NCBI GenBank assembly: GCA_046590205.1
Contig: JBKJTT010000066.1
Coordinates: forward strand, 1-57,511
Reading direction: 5' to 3'
DNA from: DATDEW01 sp046590205
GTDB lineage: Bacteria; Bacteroidota; Ignavibacteria; Palsa-1295
DNA length: 57,511 bases
Shown here: positions 1 through 7,994 of the stretch, one piece after another
Layout of the letters: every line of letters begins with the position of its first letter
How positions within the stretch are numbered: position 1 is the stretch's first letter
The notes under the pieces: generated by a model
The model's input: the letters and a program-made list of their open reading frames with translations, nothing else
What the model was told of the DNA's origin: nothing
The model's database searches: none
Program-made: the position numbers and the translations under genes

Positions 1-1236
1 CATGCAGGTATATATAAAAAGGACGTCTTCGGTTTCATTACGGGAGTCGGGTTTGAAATGTATATATCTGACAAGATCACCTTCAATGGCAAGGGATTGC
101 TTCACTTGACTGGCACGGATTATCTTGATGATTTTTCTAAAAGTCCTACTGGTGATGCAACGCAAGACGCTTTCATTACTATGGGTTTAGGATTCAGCTA
201 TTATATCTTCGCTCCAAAAACAGAAGAAGTGGTTGTCATCCAGCCGGAGAGAGTCATTCTTGTTGAGACAAAAGCTAAAGATACCGATGGTGATGGTCTT
301 AATGATGATGACGAGACCAAGATATATCGTACGGATATAAACAATCGTGATACTGATGGTGACGGCTTAACTGACGGTGAAGAAGTCCTCCAGTACAAGA
401 CCGACCCATTGAACCGCGATACTGATAGCGACGGACTTACTGATGGCGAGGAAGTTAAGAGATATAAAACTGATCCGCTCAAGGCAGACACCGATGGTGA
501 CGGTCTCAAAGACGGAGCAGAGGTGAATACTCATAAAACTGATCCATTAAATCCAGATACAGATGGTGACGGACTCAATGACGGACAAGAAGTTAATACG
601 CACAAGACCGATCCGCTCAGAGCTGACACCGATGGTGATGGCTTGAAAGATGGTTCAGAAGTTAATAACTATCAGACCGATCCGACAAAGGCGGATACTG
701 ATAATGACGGACTTAATGATGGTGACGAGATCAACCGTACCCATACAAATCCGCTCAATCCAGATACAGATGGTGATAGCTTCTTAGACGGCAAAGACAG
801 ATGTCCGCTTCTTGCAGGTGTTGGACCTTACGGATGCCCAGCAATGAAGAAGAATACGGTTATTGACTTCCCGGATATTCTCTTTATTGTGAATACCGAT
901 GAATTCAACTTTGAACAGCCGGGTACGATCAACAATCTCTATAAAGTGAGAGAACTCATTGAGCAATGCCCAGACTTGAGAGTACAGATCAAAGGTCATG
1001 CAAGTAGTGAAGGTTCTCCAGAACGCAACCGCGAGCTATCAAATCTACGTGCTGCTCGCATTAAGACTTGGCTTGTCGAACAAGGCGTAAGCGCAAGTAA
1101 GATACCTAAAACATTAGGTATGGGCACGAAAGAAAATGCTGTGAAGGAGCCAAAGAATGGCACACCGGCACAGATCGAAGCTGCCCGCATTAAGAATAGA
1201 CGAATCTCTGTCACAGTTCTTGAAGTGTGCAAGTAA
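1..1236 (+). CDS. OmpA-family outer-membrane protein with TSP3 repeats (5' partial)
   Basis: The reading frame is open from base 1, so the start lies outside the window; 411 residues are visible. The first ~70 residues look like the last strands of an outer-membrane beta-barrel. They are followed by seven full 23-residue thrombospondin type 3 calcium-binding repeats (DTDGDGL.DG.EV pattern) and a truncated eighth, then a C-terminal OmpA peptidoglycan-binding domain ending in NRRISVTVLEVCK. By family knowledge such proteins anchor the outer membrane to the cell wall, with the Ca-binding repeats forming a stiff linker. Oddity: the usual GHTD motif reads GHASSEG, so the aspartate that normally contacts diaminopimelate is replaced, while the downstream arginine (NLRAARI) is kept. 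A strong terminator follows. Confidence 0.9.
   Translation, partial: HAGIYKKDVFGFITGVGFEMYISDKITFNGKGLLHLTGTDYLDDFSKSPTGDATQDAFITMGLGFSYYIFAPKTEEVVVIQPERVILVETKAKDTDGDGLNDDDETKIYRTDINNRDTDGDGLTDGEEVLQYKTDPLNRDTDSDGLTDGEEVKRYKTDPLKADTDGDGLKDGAEVNTHKTDPLNPDTDGDGLNDGQEVNTHKTDPLRADTDGDGLKDGSEVNNYQTDPTKADTDNDGLNDGDEINRTHTNPLNPDTDGDSFLDGKDRCPLLAGVGPYGCPAMKKNTVIDFPDILFIVNTDEFNFEQPGTINNLYKVRELIEQCPDLRVQIKGHASSEGSPERNRELSNLRAARIKTWLVEQGVSASKIPKTLGMGTKENAVKEPKNGTPAQIEAARIKNRRISVTVLEVCK
280..807 (+). repeat. TSP3-encoding 69-bp direct repeats
   Basis: Seven in-frame units of 69 bp (280-762) and a partial eighth (from 763), each coding for DxDxDG(L/F)xDG followed by xE(V/I) and a (T/N)(D/N)P turn. The DNA units are similar but not identical (for example gatggtgacgg cores), so copy number could change by recombination. 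Acidic DxDxDG loops are classical Ca-binding ligands. The array lies inside the OmpA-like gene. Confidence 0.85.
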
Positions 1237-1276
1237 GGCGAAAGACGAATAGGTCCTCTCGAACGAAAGACGAGAT

Positions 1277-1309
1277 GAAAAGCCCTGCCCTTATGGGGCA
1301 GGGCTTTTC
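1277..1309 (+). terminator. Intrinsic terminator after the OmpA-like gene
   Basis: A 14-bp perfect GC-rich stem (1277-1290 with 1296-1309) with loop ttatg, ending in a TTTT tract that is part of the stem. It lies 40 bp after the stop codon. As a near-symmetric hairpin it could also work on the other strand. Confidence 0.85.
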
Positions 1310-1349
1310 AATAACAGGATACTCAAAACTATTACTAAGAAATACCACA

Positions 1350-1463
1350 ATGAAAAAAATCACATTACTTCTTATTACTGTCATCTTTTTTATCTCTATG
1401 GGTTGAGTATATGCTCAATCTAAATCCTAGAGTTTCGGAGTTGGATTTGGAACTGGGCAATGA
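1350..1463 (+). pseudogene. Relic of an exported protein (signal peptide with in-frame stops)
   Basis: An ATG at 1350 opens a textbook signal peptide (MKKITLLLITVIFFISMG). It is broken by TGA at 1404, and the same frame continues with VYAQSKS, which looks like a signal-peptidase site ending in AQ. A TAG follows at 1428, then SFGVGFGTGQ and a TGA at 1461. The glycine/phenylalanine-rich tail resembles the first strand of a small outer-membrane barrel. Nothing more of the gene remains before the convergent gene ending at 1472. I infer a decayed paralogue of the neighbouring OmpA-like gene or another barrel protein. Translation by stop readthrough is possible but unlikely with two more stops. Confidence 0.6.
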
Positions 1464-1471
1464 ATTGTTTA

Positions 1472-3139
1472 TTACTCAAATCCACCAATGACATTTCCTA
1501 ACGACTTACGAACAGCCACCCAGATAAATGTAATAAACTCTTGATCACTTTTGCGGACTGTCCGTGTTGTTGCAGAGACTACCTTTTTGCCATCCTGAGC
1601 AAGGTTTGTTGAGCGCAGGATAAAACTATTCGCAACAAAAGTTTTAATACGTTCGAGAATTCCTCTTTCTTCTTGTACACTTGTTGAGAGTATCTTCATC
1701 GAAAAATCTTTGTAACGAGGAGTTACCGATGTTGTTGCAACCCCATTTTTTACCTTCATCACCAACGATCCATTTATGATACTCCCACTTGTAACTTCTT
1801 TCCTCTCGTTCTGTATTAAAAAAGGATTCAACAGTTTTATTGAGCACGGTCCGATGTTTGCTTCGAGATCAAAGTCTAATGTTTTGCTATGAAGCGGGTA
1901 TACTACTGTTGCATTTATCCTGCCTTCGCCCATAAAAAGACCGGAAACAGTAATGCGAGTGGGCATACTACACTCTGGACGTAATGTATCTGTGCAGATC
2001 GGGTACGCTTTTACAAAAACTTTTTGTATCCCGATCAGACCTGTCGTACTGCTCCCCGGGACTCGCTCGCGTATCCTGACGGTTCCATTGCGCAGAATGA
2101 CAGAATCAATGTTCAATGTGCAGGGAAACGCTTCGATAAAGTCATTAGGCATTATAGCAGGGGGTGGACGTGGGTTTTTGGGTTTGCGTTTATCGGAGTA
2201 GTAATCAGCATCCCAGTTCGCAACTTCAAATTTTCGCAGAGAGATCGATCTCCCCGCAAGCAGAGGGAGAGCATCCATACCTATAACTTGCGCATCAGTA
2301 CACTGTAACTCAATTCTTCCGCGATTATACTTTTCACGTGCAGTAAATGCGGACTCTGAATAGTTGGGGAGGAATGAGATCGTGTCGATAGTAACAAGCG
2401 AATCAGTTAAACTCCCTTTAATAGTTTTTGCTCTTATTGAATACAGGCTATCATTATAAATGTATCGCGCTTCTTGTATGGAAAAAGAAACATCCTCCGA
2501 GAATAAAAGAGGTTGATAGACAAGACTTGTATCTGTTAATGAGAAATTACTCAATCGAGCGTTTGTGCCGGCGATATTAATTGAATCTCCAAGTGAATCA
2601 CTTTGTGATATTTTTACTTGAATATCATTGAGTACAATACTATCAAAAGAAACGACAGGCAGCTGTTCTGGCATACGCGGTGAGACTGCATTTCCAGATG
2701 ACACCTCTCCGATCATTGTACGAGCGCTTCCAACAGATGTCATGGTAAGTGTTGGTCTTCTCATTTCCATCTTCGTCATGTATAACCCTTTTCCGGTAAG
2801 AAGTTCTATCCACTCGACATCGCCGAACCAGACTGTATCTGCATGAAGCGATTGCACTGTTACACCCGTCTCAGCACTATCGTATTTCTCTCGAGCAAGG
2901 TCCAACGTTTTACAAAAGATGGTACCTCGTTGATAGTATATATGACCGAGTTTTAGAGAATAACGCCCACCGGATGCAGTTCTGACTGCCTCGTTGAGAT
3001 TGGTTTTAAGGAAATTATTGAGAACATCTTCCGCAAAAAATGCAACAAAGATGCAGATCCCGAGCGTAATGAGGATAAAGATAGTCTCAAGAACATACAA
3101 TATCGTTCTACCCCAAGACCTATGTGTAGGGCTGATCAT
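1472..3139 (-). CDS. Membrane-anchored AsmA-like envelope protein
   Basis: 555 residues. One N-terminal transmembrane helix (~10-36, ILYVLETIFILITLGICIF) is followed by a long beta-rich region without enzyme motifs. After the helix, the N-terminal segment (NNFLKTNLNEAV.. ASGGRYSL, then ..IYYQRGTIFCKTLDL) resembles the start of AsmA/DUF748-type proteins, which have an inner-membrane anchor and a large periplasmic beta domain and are linked to lipid transport or outer-membrane assembly. That assignment is by pattern and is tentative. The gene is transcribed toward the OmpA-like gene and its relic, and diverges from the small-protein operon at 3342. A TACATTTG box at 3232-3239 (minus strand) is a possible promoter. 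Confidence 0.6.
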   Translation of the reverse strand: MISPTHRSWGRTILYVLETIFILITLGICIFVAFFAEDVLNNFLKTNLNEAVRTASGGRYSLKLGHIYYQRGTIFCKTLDLAREKYDSAETGVTVQSLHADTVWFGDVEWIELLTGKGLYMTKMEMRRPTLTMTSVGSARTMIGEVSSGNAVSPRMPEQLPVVSFDSIVLNDIQVKISQSDSLGDSINIAGTNARLSNFSLTDTSLVYQPLLFSEDVSFSIQEARYIYNDSLYSIRAKTIKGSLTDSLVTIDTISFLPNYSESAFTAREKYNRGRIELQCTDAQVIGMDALPLLAGRSISLRKFEVANWDADYYSDKRKPKNPRPPPAIMPNDFIEAFPCTLNIDSVILRNGTVRIRERVPGSSTTGLIGIQKVFVKAYPICTDTLRPECSMPTRITVSGLFMGEGRINATVVYPLHSKTLDFDLEANIGPCSIKLLNPFLIQNERKEVTSGSIINGSLVMKVKNGVATTSVTPRYKDFSMKILSTSVQEERGILERIKTFVANSFILRSTNLAQDGKKVVSATTRTVRKSDQEFITFIWVAVRKSLGNVIGGFE

Positions 3140-3231
3140 GTTGAAGAAACAGAAGTTATGAAGAAGAGTTTACGAAGATATCGTACTGTGTTGTTCAACC
3201 CCATCATATTAGCTAAGGGATAGAATTTAAT

Positions 3232-3239
3232 CAAATGTA
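3232..3239 (-). promoter_or_regulatory. Possible -7 element (TAnnTTTG) for the AsmA-like gene
   Basis: The minus strand reads TACATTTG, matching the Bacteroidota -7 consensus TAnnTTTG, about 93 bp before the ATG. No clear TTG -33 box was found at the usual spacing. Confidence 0.3.
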
Positions 3240-3308
3240 TTCAAGGTTTTCCGTTATTGTTATAAGGGATTCGCGTGAATATATAAGGCAAAACCAGGGT
3301 CTAAATGT

Positions 3309-3316
3309 TATCTTTG
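3309..3316 (+). promoter_or_regulatory. Possible -7 element TATCTTTG for the small-protein operon
   Basis: An exact TATCTTTG lies 25 bp before the ATG at 3342. It matches TAnnTTTG and is identical to boxes before the tRNA-Arg and the beta-propeller gene in this window. A -33 TTTG is not evident. Confidence 0.45.
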
Positions 3317-3341
3317 CACAATATTTAGCACAATTATTATT

Positions 3342-3563
3342 ATGGGAGATAACTCGGATATTGGTTCTCAAAAGCTACCACCGGAAAATACCGAGTTGAA
3401 AAATTCTGCGACAATTTCTGATAAAACAGTTGAGCATCAGAGATCGAATGGCGACATAAACACAAGTCCCAGCGGAAATTACCTCAAGGATGAAGGGCTT
3501 GCCGGTTACAGCAAAGATATTGGTAAAAAGCATGAAACTCATGCTGATAAACCAAGCACATAA
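3342..3563 (+). CDS. Small hydrophilic protein, function unknown (73 aa)
   Basis: A 73-residue protein rich in charged and polar residues (S, N, K, D, E), with no hydrophobic segment, no cysteine and no signal peptide. It looks intrinsically disordered. I recognise no family. It is the first of three consecutive small genes between a TATCTTTG box and a strong terminator, which supports it being real. Spacing to the next gene is 42 bp. No clear Shine-Dalgarno sequence precedes the ATG. Confidence 0.5.
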   Translation: MGDNSDIGSQKLPPENTELKNSATISDKTVEHQRSNGDINTSPSGNYLKDEGLAGYSKDIGKKHETHADKPST

Positions 3564-3605
3564 GTGTCATACACTTACTAACAGCATATATAACATACTA
3601 CTACA

Positions 3606-3809
3606 ATGAATACAGATCCAAACAACAATAGCACAAACCCTCAGGGTGGCGAAGATAATACTAATGCCTCTGAAGGCACGAATAAGCCAAATGGCGGCAC
3701 ACCCGGCAATCCGGGGAAAAATCCTCCTGTTGATCCTAACACGATGCCTCCGGGAGATCCTGACCGTCGTAACGATGCAAACGAGACGAGACAAGGGACA
3801 AACCAGTAA
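3606..3809 (+). CDS. Small Asn/Gly/Pro-rich disordered protein (67 aa)
   Basis: 67 residues dominated by N, G, P, T and D, e.g. NNNSTNPQGGEDNTN and PGNPGKNPPVDPNTMPPGDP. There is no hydrophobic core, so it is almost certainly disordered. No family is recognised. It is the second of three tandem small genes. A 15-bp hairpin starts 5 bp after its stop. Confidence 0.5.
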   Translation: MNTDPNNNSTNPQGGEDNTNASEGTNKPNGGTPGNPGKNPPVDPNTMPPGDPDRRNDANETRQGTNQ

Positions 3810-3813
3810 ATCG

Positions 3814-3856
3814 AATTTCAGTCAGCTTCTCTTACGAAGAAAAGCTGACTGAAATT
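3814..3856 (+). promoter_or_regulatory. Intercistronic 15-bp perfect hairpin
   Basis: The arm at 3814-3828 (AATTTCAGTCAGCTT) pairs perfectly with 3842-3856 across a 13-nt loop. It sits between the second and third small genes and is followed by only a short T stretch (ATTT), then the Shine-Dalgarno AAGGAG of the third gene. It could be a leaky terminator or an mRNA-stabilising or processing element. Confidence 0.55.
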
Positions 3857-3875
3857 ATTTAAAAAGGAGATTAAT

Positions 3876-4049
3876 ATGACGATAGAATATGACAAAAAAT
3901 CTGAACAACTTTTAGAAAAGGATAAGACGAACGATTCTAATCCGAGCACTTCTATTGAAACTGAAGAACCGATAGGAGAACCGTTTTTACCGCCGGTAGC
4001 GCCAATCCCCGAACCACCACCTACTGCTGTCTTGAGTGGGATATATTAA
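3876..4049 (+). CDS. Small acidic Pro-rich protein, function unknown (57 aa)
   Basis: The ATG at 3876 is preceded by a strong Shine-Dalgarno (AAAAGGAG, 6 bp upstream), giving a 57-residue protein. The N-terminal half is charged (E, D, K, N, S); the C-terminal half is a proline run (EPFLPPVAPIPEPPP) ending in TAVLSGIY. There is no signal peptide and no recognised family. It is the last gene of the three-gene small-protein group, with a terminator 22 bp after the stop. The clear ribosome site is the best evidence that it is translated. Confidence 0.55.
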   Translation: MTIEYDKKSEQLLEKDKTNDSNPSTSIETEEPIGEPFLPPVAPIPEPPPTAVLSGIY

Positions 4050-4070
4050 AAAGAATTTACGCATCATTTA

Positions 4071-4102
4071 AAACCTCTTGCATCGTATGCAAGAGGTTTT
4101 TT
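4071..4102 (+). terminator. Intrinsic terminator after the small-protein group
   Basis: A 13-bp perfect stem (4071-4083 with 4087-4099), loop cgt, followed directly by a T tract (six Ts including the end of the stem). Confidence 0.85.
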
Positions 4103-4129
4103 GTTGCAAGGACTCAAATAAATTTATAT

Positions 4130-6022
4130 ATGCCCGTTCTTTCAGTCGAGAAAATAAGTAAGGATTTCCGCAATAAGCCGCTCTTTAATGATGTGACCTT
4201 CAGTATTGACTGGTCTGAACGGCTTGGGCTTATCGGGACGAACGGCTCGGGCAAGACGACGCTGATGCGTATCCTGGCAGGTGAGGAAACTCCCGATACA
4301 GGGAGGGTGATCATCCCCGAAGGCAGCCGCGTCGGGTATTTGCCGCAGAACCCGATGTTCGAGCCGGAAGAGACCGTCCTCGATGCGATCTTCTCGCGCA
4401 GCAGCGATGCCTTAAGCTTGATCCATGACTACGAAGCAGCGTGTGTTGAACTTACCCATGATCATGATAACCCGGCACTGACAAAACGCATTGCCGAACT
4501 AAGCTCTGCGATCGATGCGGCAGGGGCATGGGAGATAGAGACCAATGCAAAGATTATCCTTGCAAAACTTGGCGTAGATGATCTTGATGCAAAGATGGGG
4601 CAGTTATCGGGCGGGCAGCGCAAGCGAGTTGCATTAGCACATGCGCTTATCGTTCAACCCGACCTCCTGATGCTCGATGAGCCGACGAACCATCTCGATG
4701 CGGAAACCATCAGCTGGCTTGAGCAATATCTATCGCGATATACAGGTGCGCTGCTTCTTGTCACGCACGATAGATATTTCCTCGACCGTGTTACCGAACA
4801 CATACTTGAAATAGACAGAGGTACTTCGCAGTCATTCACAGGGAATTATCAGTACTACGTCGAGAAGAAAGCGGAGCTTGAGCTAAACAGAAAAGTTGAG
4901 GGTGAGAAGAGACAGTCGCTCATTAAGCGAGAACTTGCATGGCTCAAACGCGGAGCAAAAGCCCGAACCACAAAGCAGAAAGCGCGCATTGACAGAGCGC
5001 ATGAACTCATGGAGACTCCGCAGGAGAAGGAGAGAGATGTACTTGATATAAAGATCGCTACCAGAAAGCTCGGGACGAAAACCATTGACTTCGATAAAGT
5101 ATCGAAAGCATTTGGCGATAAAGTACTTCTCAAAGATTTTACCTATGCCATTACGCGCGGCGAACGAATCGGTATTATAGGTCCGAATGGCTCCGGGAAG
5201 ACGACACTCCTTGAGATGATTACCGAACGCATGAAGCCCGATAGCGGCAGAGTTGAGATTGGGTCGTCAGTTGTTATCGGATATTATGATCAGGAGTCGA
5301 GAGCACTCAACGAATCGCAGCGTGTCATCGAATATATACGAGAAGTAGCAGAGCATATCCCGATGGCTGACGGCTCGACGATCTCTGCAAGTCAGATGCT
5401 TGAGCGGTTTCTTTTTCCGCCGGAAATGCAGTATGCTCCGATAGCAAAGCTATCCGGCGGTGAGCGACGCCGACTCTATCTATTACGCTTACTCATGGGT
5501 ACGCCGAACGTACTTCTTCTTGATGAACCGACGAACGATCTTGACATCCCGACTCTTGTTGCGCTCGAATCGTTCTTGGATGATTTCGAGGGAGTTGTCA
5601 TCGTCGTAAGCCATGATAGATATTTTCTTGATAGGACGATAGAAAAGATATTCCGCTTCGAGGGTGACGGCACGCTCCGAAGCTATCCGGGTAATTACTC
5701 CGTCTTCCTTGAGCGACGCGAGAAAGAACTTGCAGAGCAAGCCGCCGCCACGCTCAAACAGAAGAGTGGGGTGCAGCCCGCACCCGCCGAGAGCGCACCG
5801 AAAAAACAAAAGCTTTCCTTCAAAGAACAGAAAGAGTTTGACGGACTTGAAGCGGAAATAGCAAAAGCCGAAGCGAAGAAAGAGCAGATAGAGAAAGACC
5901 TATCAGCCGCCTCATCAGACTTCGAGAAGATACAATCGCTGACAACGGAATTCCAGAGCGCCGCCCAAGCCCTCGAAACCAAAATGAACCGCTGGGTAGA
6001 GTTGAGCGAAAGGGTGGGGTGA
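4130..6022 (+). CDS. uup: ABC-F family ATPase, Uup-like
   Basis: 630 residues with two ABC ATPase domains in one chain and no membrane segments, as in ABC-F proteins that act on the ribosome. Walker A motifs are at ~36-43 (GTNGSGKT) and ~351-358 (GPNGSGKT). ABC signatures are LSGGQ (~159) and LSGGE (~441), with Walker B LMLDEPTNHLD (~180) and a second LLLDEPTNDLD. A charged interdomain linker (~240-300) is the P-site tRNA-interaction region in this family. The C-terminal ~70 residues form a KE-rich coiled coil, which favours Uup over EttA or a resistance-type ABC-F. It starts at ATG shortly after the preceding terminator, so it is probably transcribed alone. Confidence 0.9.
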   Translation: MPVLSVEKISKDFRNKPLFNDVTFSIDWSERLGLIGTNGSGKTTLMRILAGEETPDTGRVIIPEGSRVGYLPQNPMFEPEETVLDAIFSRSSDALSLIHDYEAACVELTHDHDNPALTKRIAELSSAIDAAGAWEIETNAKIILAKLGVDDLDAKMGQLSGGQRKRVALAHALIVQPDLLMLDEPTNHLDAETISWLEQYLSRYTGALLLVTHDRYFLDRVTEHILEIDRGTSQSFTGNYQYYVEKKAELELNRKVEGEKRQSLIKRELAWLKRGAKARTTKQKARIDRAHELMETPQEKERDVLDIKIATRKLGTKTIDFDKVSKAFGDKVLLKDFTYAITRGERIGIIGPNGSGKTTLLEMITERMKPDSGRVEIGSSVVIGYYDQESRALNESQRVIEYIREVAEHIPMADGSTISASQMLERFLFPPEMQYAPIAKLSGGERRRLYLLRLLMGTPNVLLLDEPTNDLDIPTLVALESFLDDFEGVVIVVSHDRYFLDRTIEKIFRFEGDGTLRSYPGNYSVFLERREKELAEQAAATLKQKSGVQPAPAESAPKKQKLSFKEQKEFDGLEAEIAKAEAKKEQIEKDLSAASSDFEKIQSLTTEFQSAAQALETKMNRWVELSERVG

Positions 6023-6186
6023 GGGGATATCGAGAGAGCAGTTTAGCTTGTTCGTTACTAGAAGAGGTAGATTGTCTCCCTAGAAGGTGACTATGGCACT
6101 ATAAAGGTAGAAGAGAATATGTTAAGACAAGAAATTATTTATAACTTATTTCGTTAGCATGATGAGTTATCAGTTCACTATTTATT

Positions 6187-6627
6187 ATGGAAACTCAATT
6201 CAAGACAATTTATGAGAAGCAATATACTGAGTATAGCATAAACTTACTTCTGGAAAGTAAATCCTCGTGGCAAATTCGAGCTGAATCAAAAGATATATCT
6301 TATGTAAGAAACTATATTGACAGATATATTCAGGAAGTGCCTTCTGACATTCCTATACGTGAAGATGCAAAATTCTTATTACTAAGTGGTTTACACCTTA
6401 TGTATATAAAGCCATATAGAGAATCACAAAAAAACTTAGTAGAATCAATTTTAGAAGAGGAGTTTTTTTATAGAAAATTGGCTGCTGACATTGATCTCAT
6501 TTTTGAAACCTCGAATCAACTCGCTAAGGAATTACAAAAATTTGAGATTTCAGGGCATATTATTTTGCAGGCTGTCGATAGAAAATGGAATAGTATGAAT
6601 ATGTCATCAGCGAACATTTGGGGGTAG
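6187..6627 (+). CDS. Unknown helical protein, first gene of AT-rich cassette
   Basis: 146 residues, predicted mostly helical, with many E, K, Y and I residues, no signal peptide and no transmembrane helix. I recognise no family. The DNA is clearly more AT-rich than the neighbouring uup and rfaE1 genes. The next gene starts one base after this stop (6627/6629), so the two are translationally linked. Its position upstream of a membrane protein and a HEPN protein suggests one accessory module; this is inference from context only. Confidence 0.7.
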   Translation: METQFKTIYEKQYTEYSINLLLESKSSWQIRAESKDISYVRNYIDRYIQEVPSDIPIREDAKFLLLSGLHLMYIKPYRESQKNLVESILEEEFFYRKLAADIDLIFETSNQLAKELQKFEISGHIILQAVDRKWNSMNMSSANIWG

Positions 6628-6628
6628 T

Positions 6629-7138
6629 ATGGAAAAAGAATATGAAGATCACAAAAAAGAAGCAGTTGGTATAGGAGTAACACTTAGTACCCAATTAATT
6701 GCGTCATCATTGACAATGATTACTGTTGCTGCGGCAATCATTGTCTTTGTTGTTGAAAAAAGAGAAGTCGGAATTTTCTTTTATGTTGTCGCATTTATCG
6801 CGTTTGCCTCTTTTGTATATAGTATTTATCAAGGAGGGAAAGGTATTAATGTTATTAGAGAAAATGGATTTGAGGGAAAATGGAGTCTTACTACCTCAAA
6901 ATCTTTTTTTAACAAGCAAGCAATATCTTCACTCTTAGGTATTGTGGTATTAGTAACTACTGTATTTTTTGGTTCTGAAAAAAATGAAGGATTGTCTAAC
7001 GATATGAAAGCCTTGATTAAGGTGGTTGAGTACAGAGATGCACTTTCTGTTTATAAGCAGGATGTCTTAAAAAAACAAATTGATTCGCTAAAAAAAGAAT
7101 TGGTGGAGGTCTCTAAAAAAACTGACTTGATAAAGTAG
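6629..7138 (+). CDS. Small membrane protein with C-terminal coiled coil, second gene of cassette
   Basis: 169 residues. Two hydrophobic helices (~20-42 and ~47-66) and a third (~98-114) precede a cytoplasmic-looking, K/E-rich helical tail (~125-169, DVLKKQIDSLKKELVEVSKK) likely to form a coiled coil. There is no enzymatic motif. The layout (membrane helices plus a coiled coil) is like that of membrane effectors or anchors in some accessory systems, but no homology is claimed. It is separated by 1 bp from the gene before and 10 bp from the gene after. Confidence 0.7.
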   Translation: MEKEYEDHKKEAVGIGVTLSTQLIASSLTMITVAAAIIVFVVEKREVGIFFYVVAFIAFASFVYSIYQGGKGINVIRENGFEGKWSLTTSKSFFNKQAISSLLGIVVLVTTVFFGSEKNEGLSNDMKALIKVVEYRDALSVYKQDVLKKQIDSLKKELVEVSKKTDLIK

Positions 7139-7148
7139 GACTGCTCGA

Positions 7149-7994
7149 ATGAAAAAAAAAAATTATGAAATAGCTAAAACAAAGTATTATTCGTTAAATA
7201 GTGGGTATTACCAATGCAAGACATGCAGTTATTTGGTCAAACCTGCTAATTCGAGTAAGTATTGTAGCAACTGTGATACTGCTATGATGGAGCAGAGAAT
7301 ATTTCCCGCGATGTCCGATATTGAACTGCTACGTTTATCACTTCATTTTTATTCACAGGCATACAGATCAAATCGAAACTCAAAAAAAACATTAGTACAA
7401 AGAATTAATTCTGAACTAGGTAGAAGATTTAGTGCTAACAGGATTCTATCTTTAAGAGAAAAAATTAATATATTCTACGATAAGACTAAAAACGCACCAA
7501 ATAATTTTGAGGAGTTGTTACAGATGGTGAAAATAGATCTTAAATTAAAAAGTGAAAAAGAATCGCTTGTTGTATTCAGGGAAATCTATACCTATAACGA
7601 GGTTTCGCCTGACCATAAGGTAGTTGTAATACTCTGTGCCAGTTTATTAGAGAGCCTTCTTGATTTATTAATTAGAAATATCCTATTACATCAGAAGGTG
7701 TCACATAAGTATATTAATATACTTATGAAAAGAGCGAAAAATTTTGATGCTATTAGTAATCTGTTTTATGAAGTGTCAGGAGATAAACTTACAAAGGCGT
7801 TTGACCATGTAGGCGAAAAAACTTTCATAAAAAATTGGGATACTATTAGAAAACAACGCAATGATTTTATACATAAGACACCATTCGCTATCGATATTGA
7901 TACTTGTGAAATAAGTATTGATGCAGCTATACTTGCAATTGATGTCTTTGCAAAACTTCATAACAATTACGCCGCTAAGTATAGGAGTATTTAG
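7149..7994 (+). CDS. Zinc-ribbon plus HEPN-like protein, third gene of cassette
   Basis: 281 residues. The N-terminal zinc ribbon has C23xxC26 and C39xxC42. The middle is helical. The C-terminal half (~150-275) has the look of a HEPN domain: a first hydrophobic helix (VVVILCASLLESLLDLLIRNIL) and, in a later helix, RNDFIH (R237 to H242), which matches the R-x4-H motif of HEPN ribonucleases with the usual polar residue after the arginine. By family knowledge, HEPN proteins with this motif cut RNA in toxin-antitoxin, CRISPR and other defence systems. Some HEPN proteins are inactive, so activity is inferred. Together with its two upstream partners it forms an AT-rich, probably transferred operon. 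Confidence 0.75.
   Translation: MKKKNYEIAKTKYYSLNSGYYQCKTCSYLVKPANSSKYCSNCDTAMMEQRIFPAMSDIELLRLSLHFYSQAYRSNRNSKKTLVQRINSELGRRFSANRILSLREKINIFYDKTKNAPNNFEELLQMVKIDLKLKSEKESLVVFREIYTYNEVSPDHKVVVILCASLLESLLDLLIRNILLHQKVSHKYINILMKRAKNFDAISNLFYEVSGDKLTKAFDHVGEKTFIKNWDTIRKQRNDFIHKTPFAIDIDTCEISIDAAILAIDVFAKLHNNYAAKYRSI

Noticed and set aside
201..509. Serine-rich minus-strand frame over the TSP3 repeats
   Set aside because: Antisense shadow of the repetitive Asp/Gly codons; low-complexity and without a start context.
280..762. Regular 69-bp direct repeats that could suggest a CRISPR or satellite array
   Set aside because: The units are in frame, diverge mainly at tolerated positions and encode TSP3 domains; there are no spacers.
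6023..6186. Possible attachment site at the left edge of the AT-rich cassette
   Set aside because: No tRNA or clear direct repeat flanking 6187-7994 could be found by eye; no integrase is nearby.
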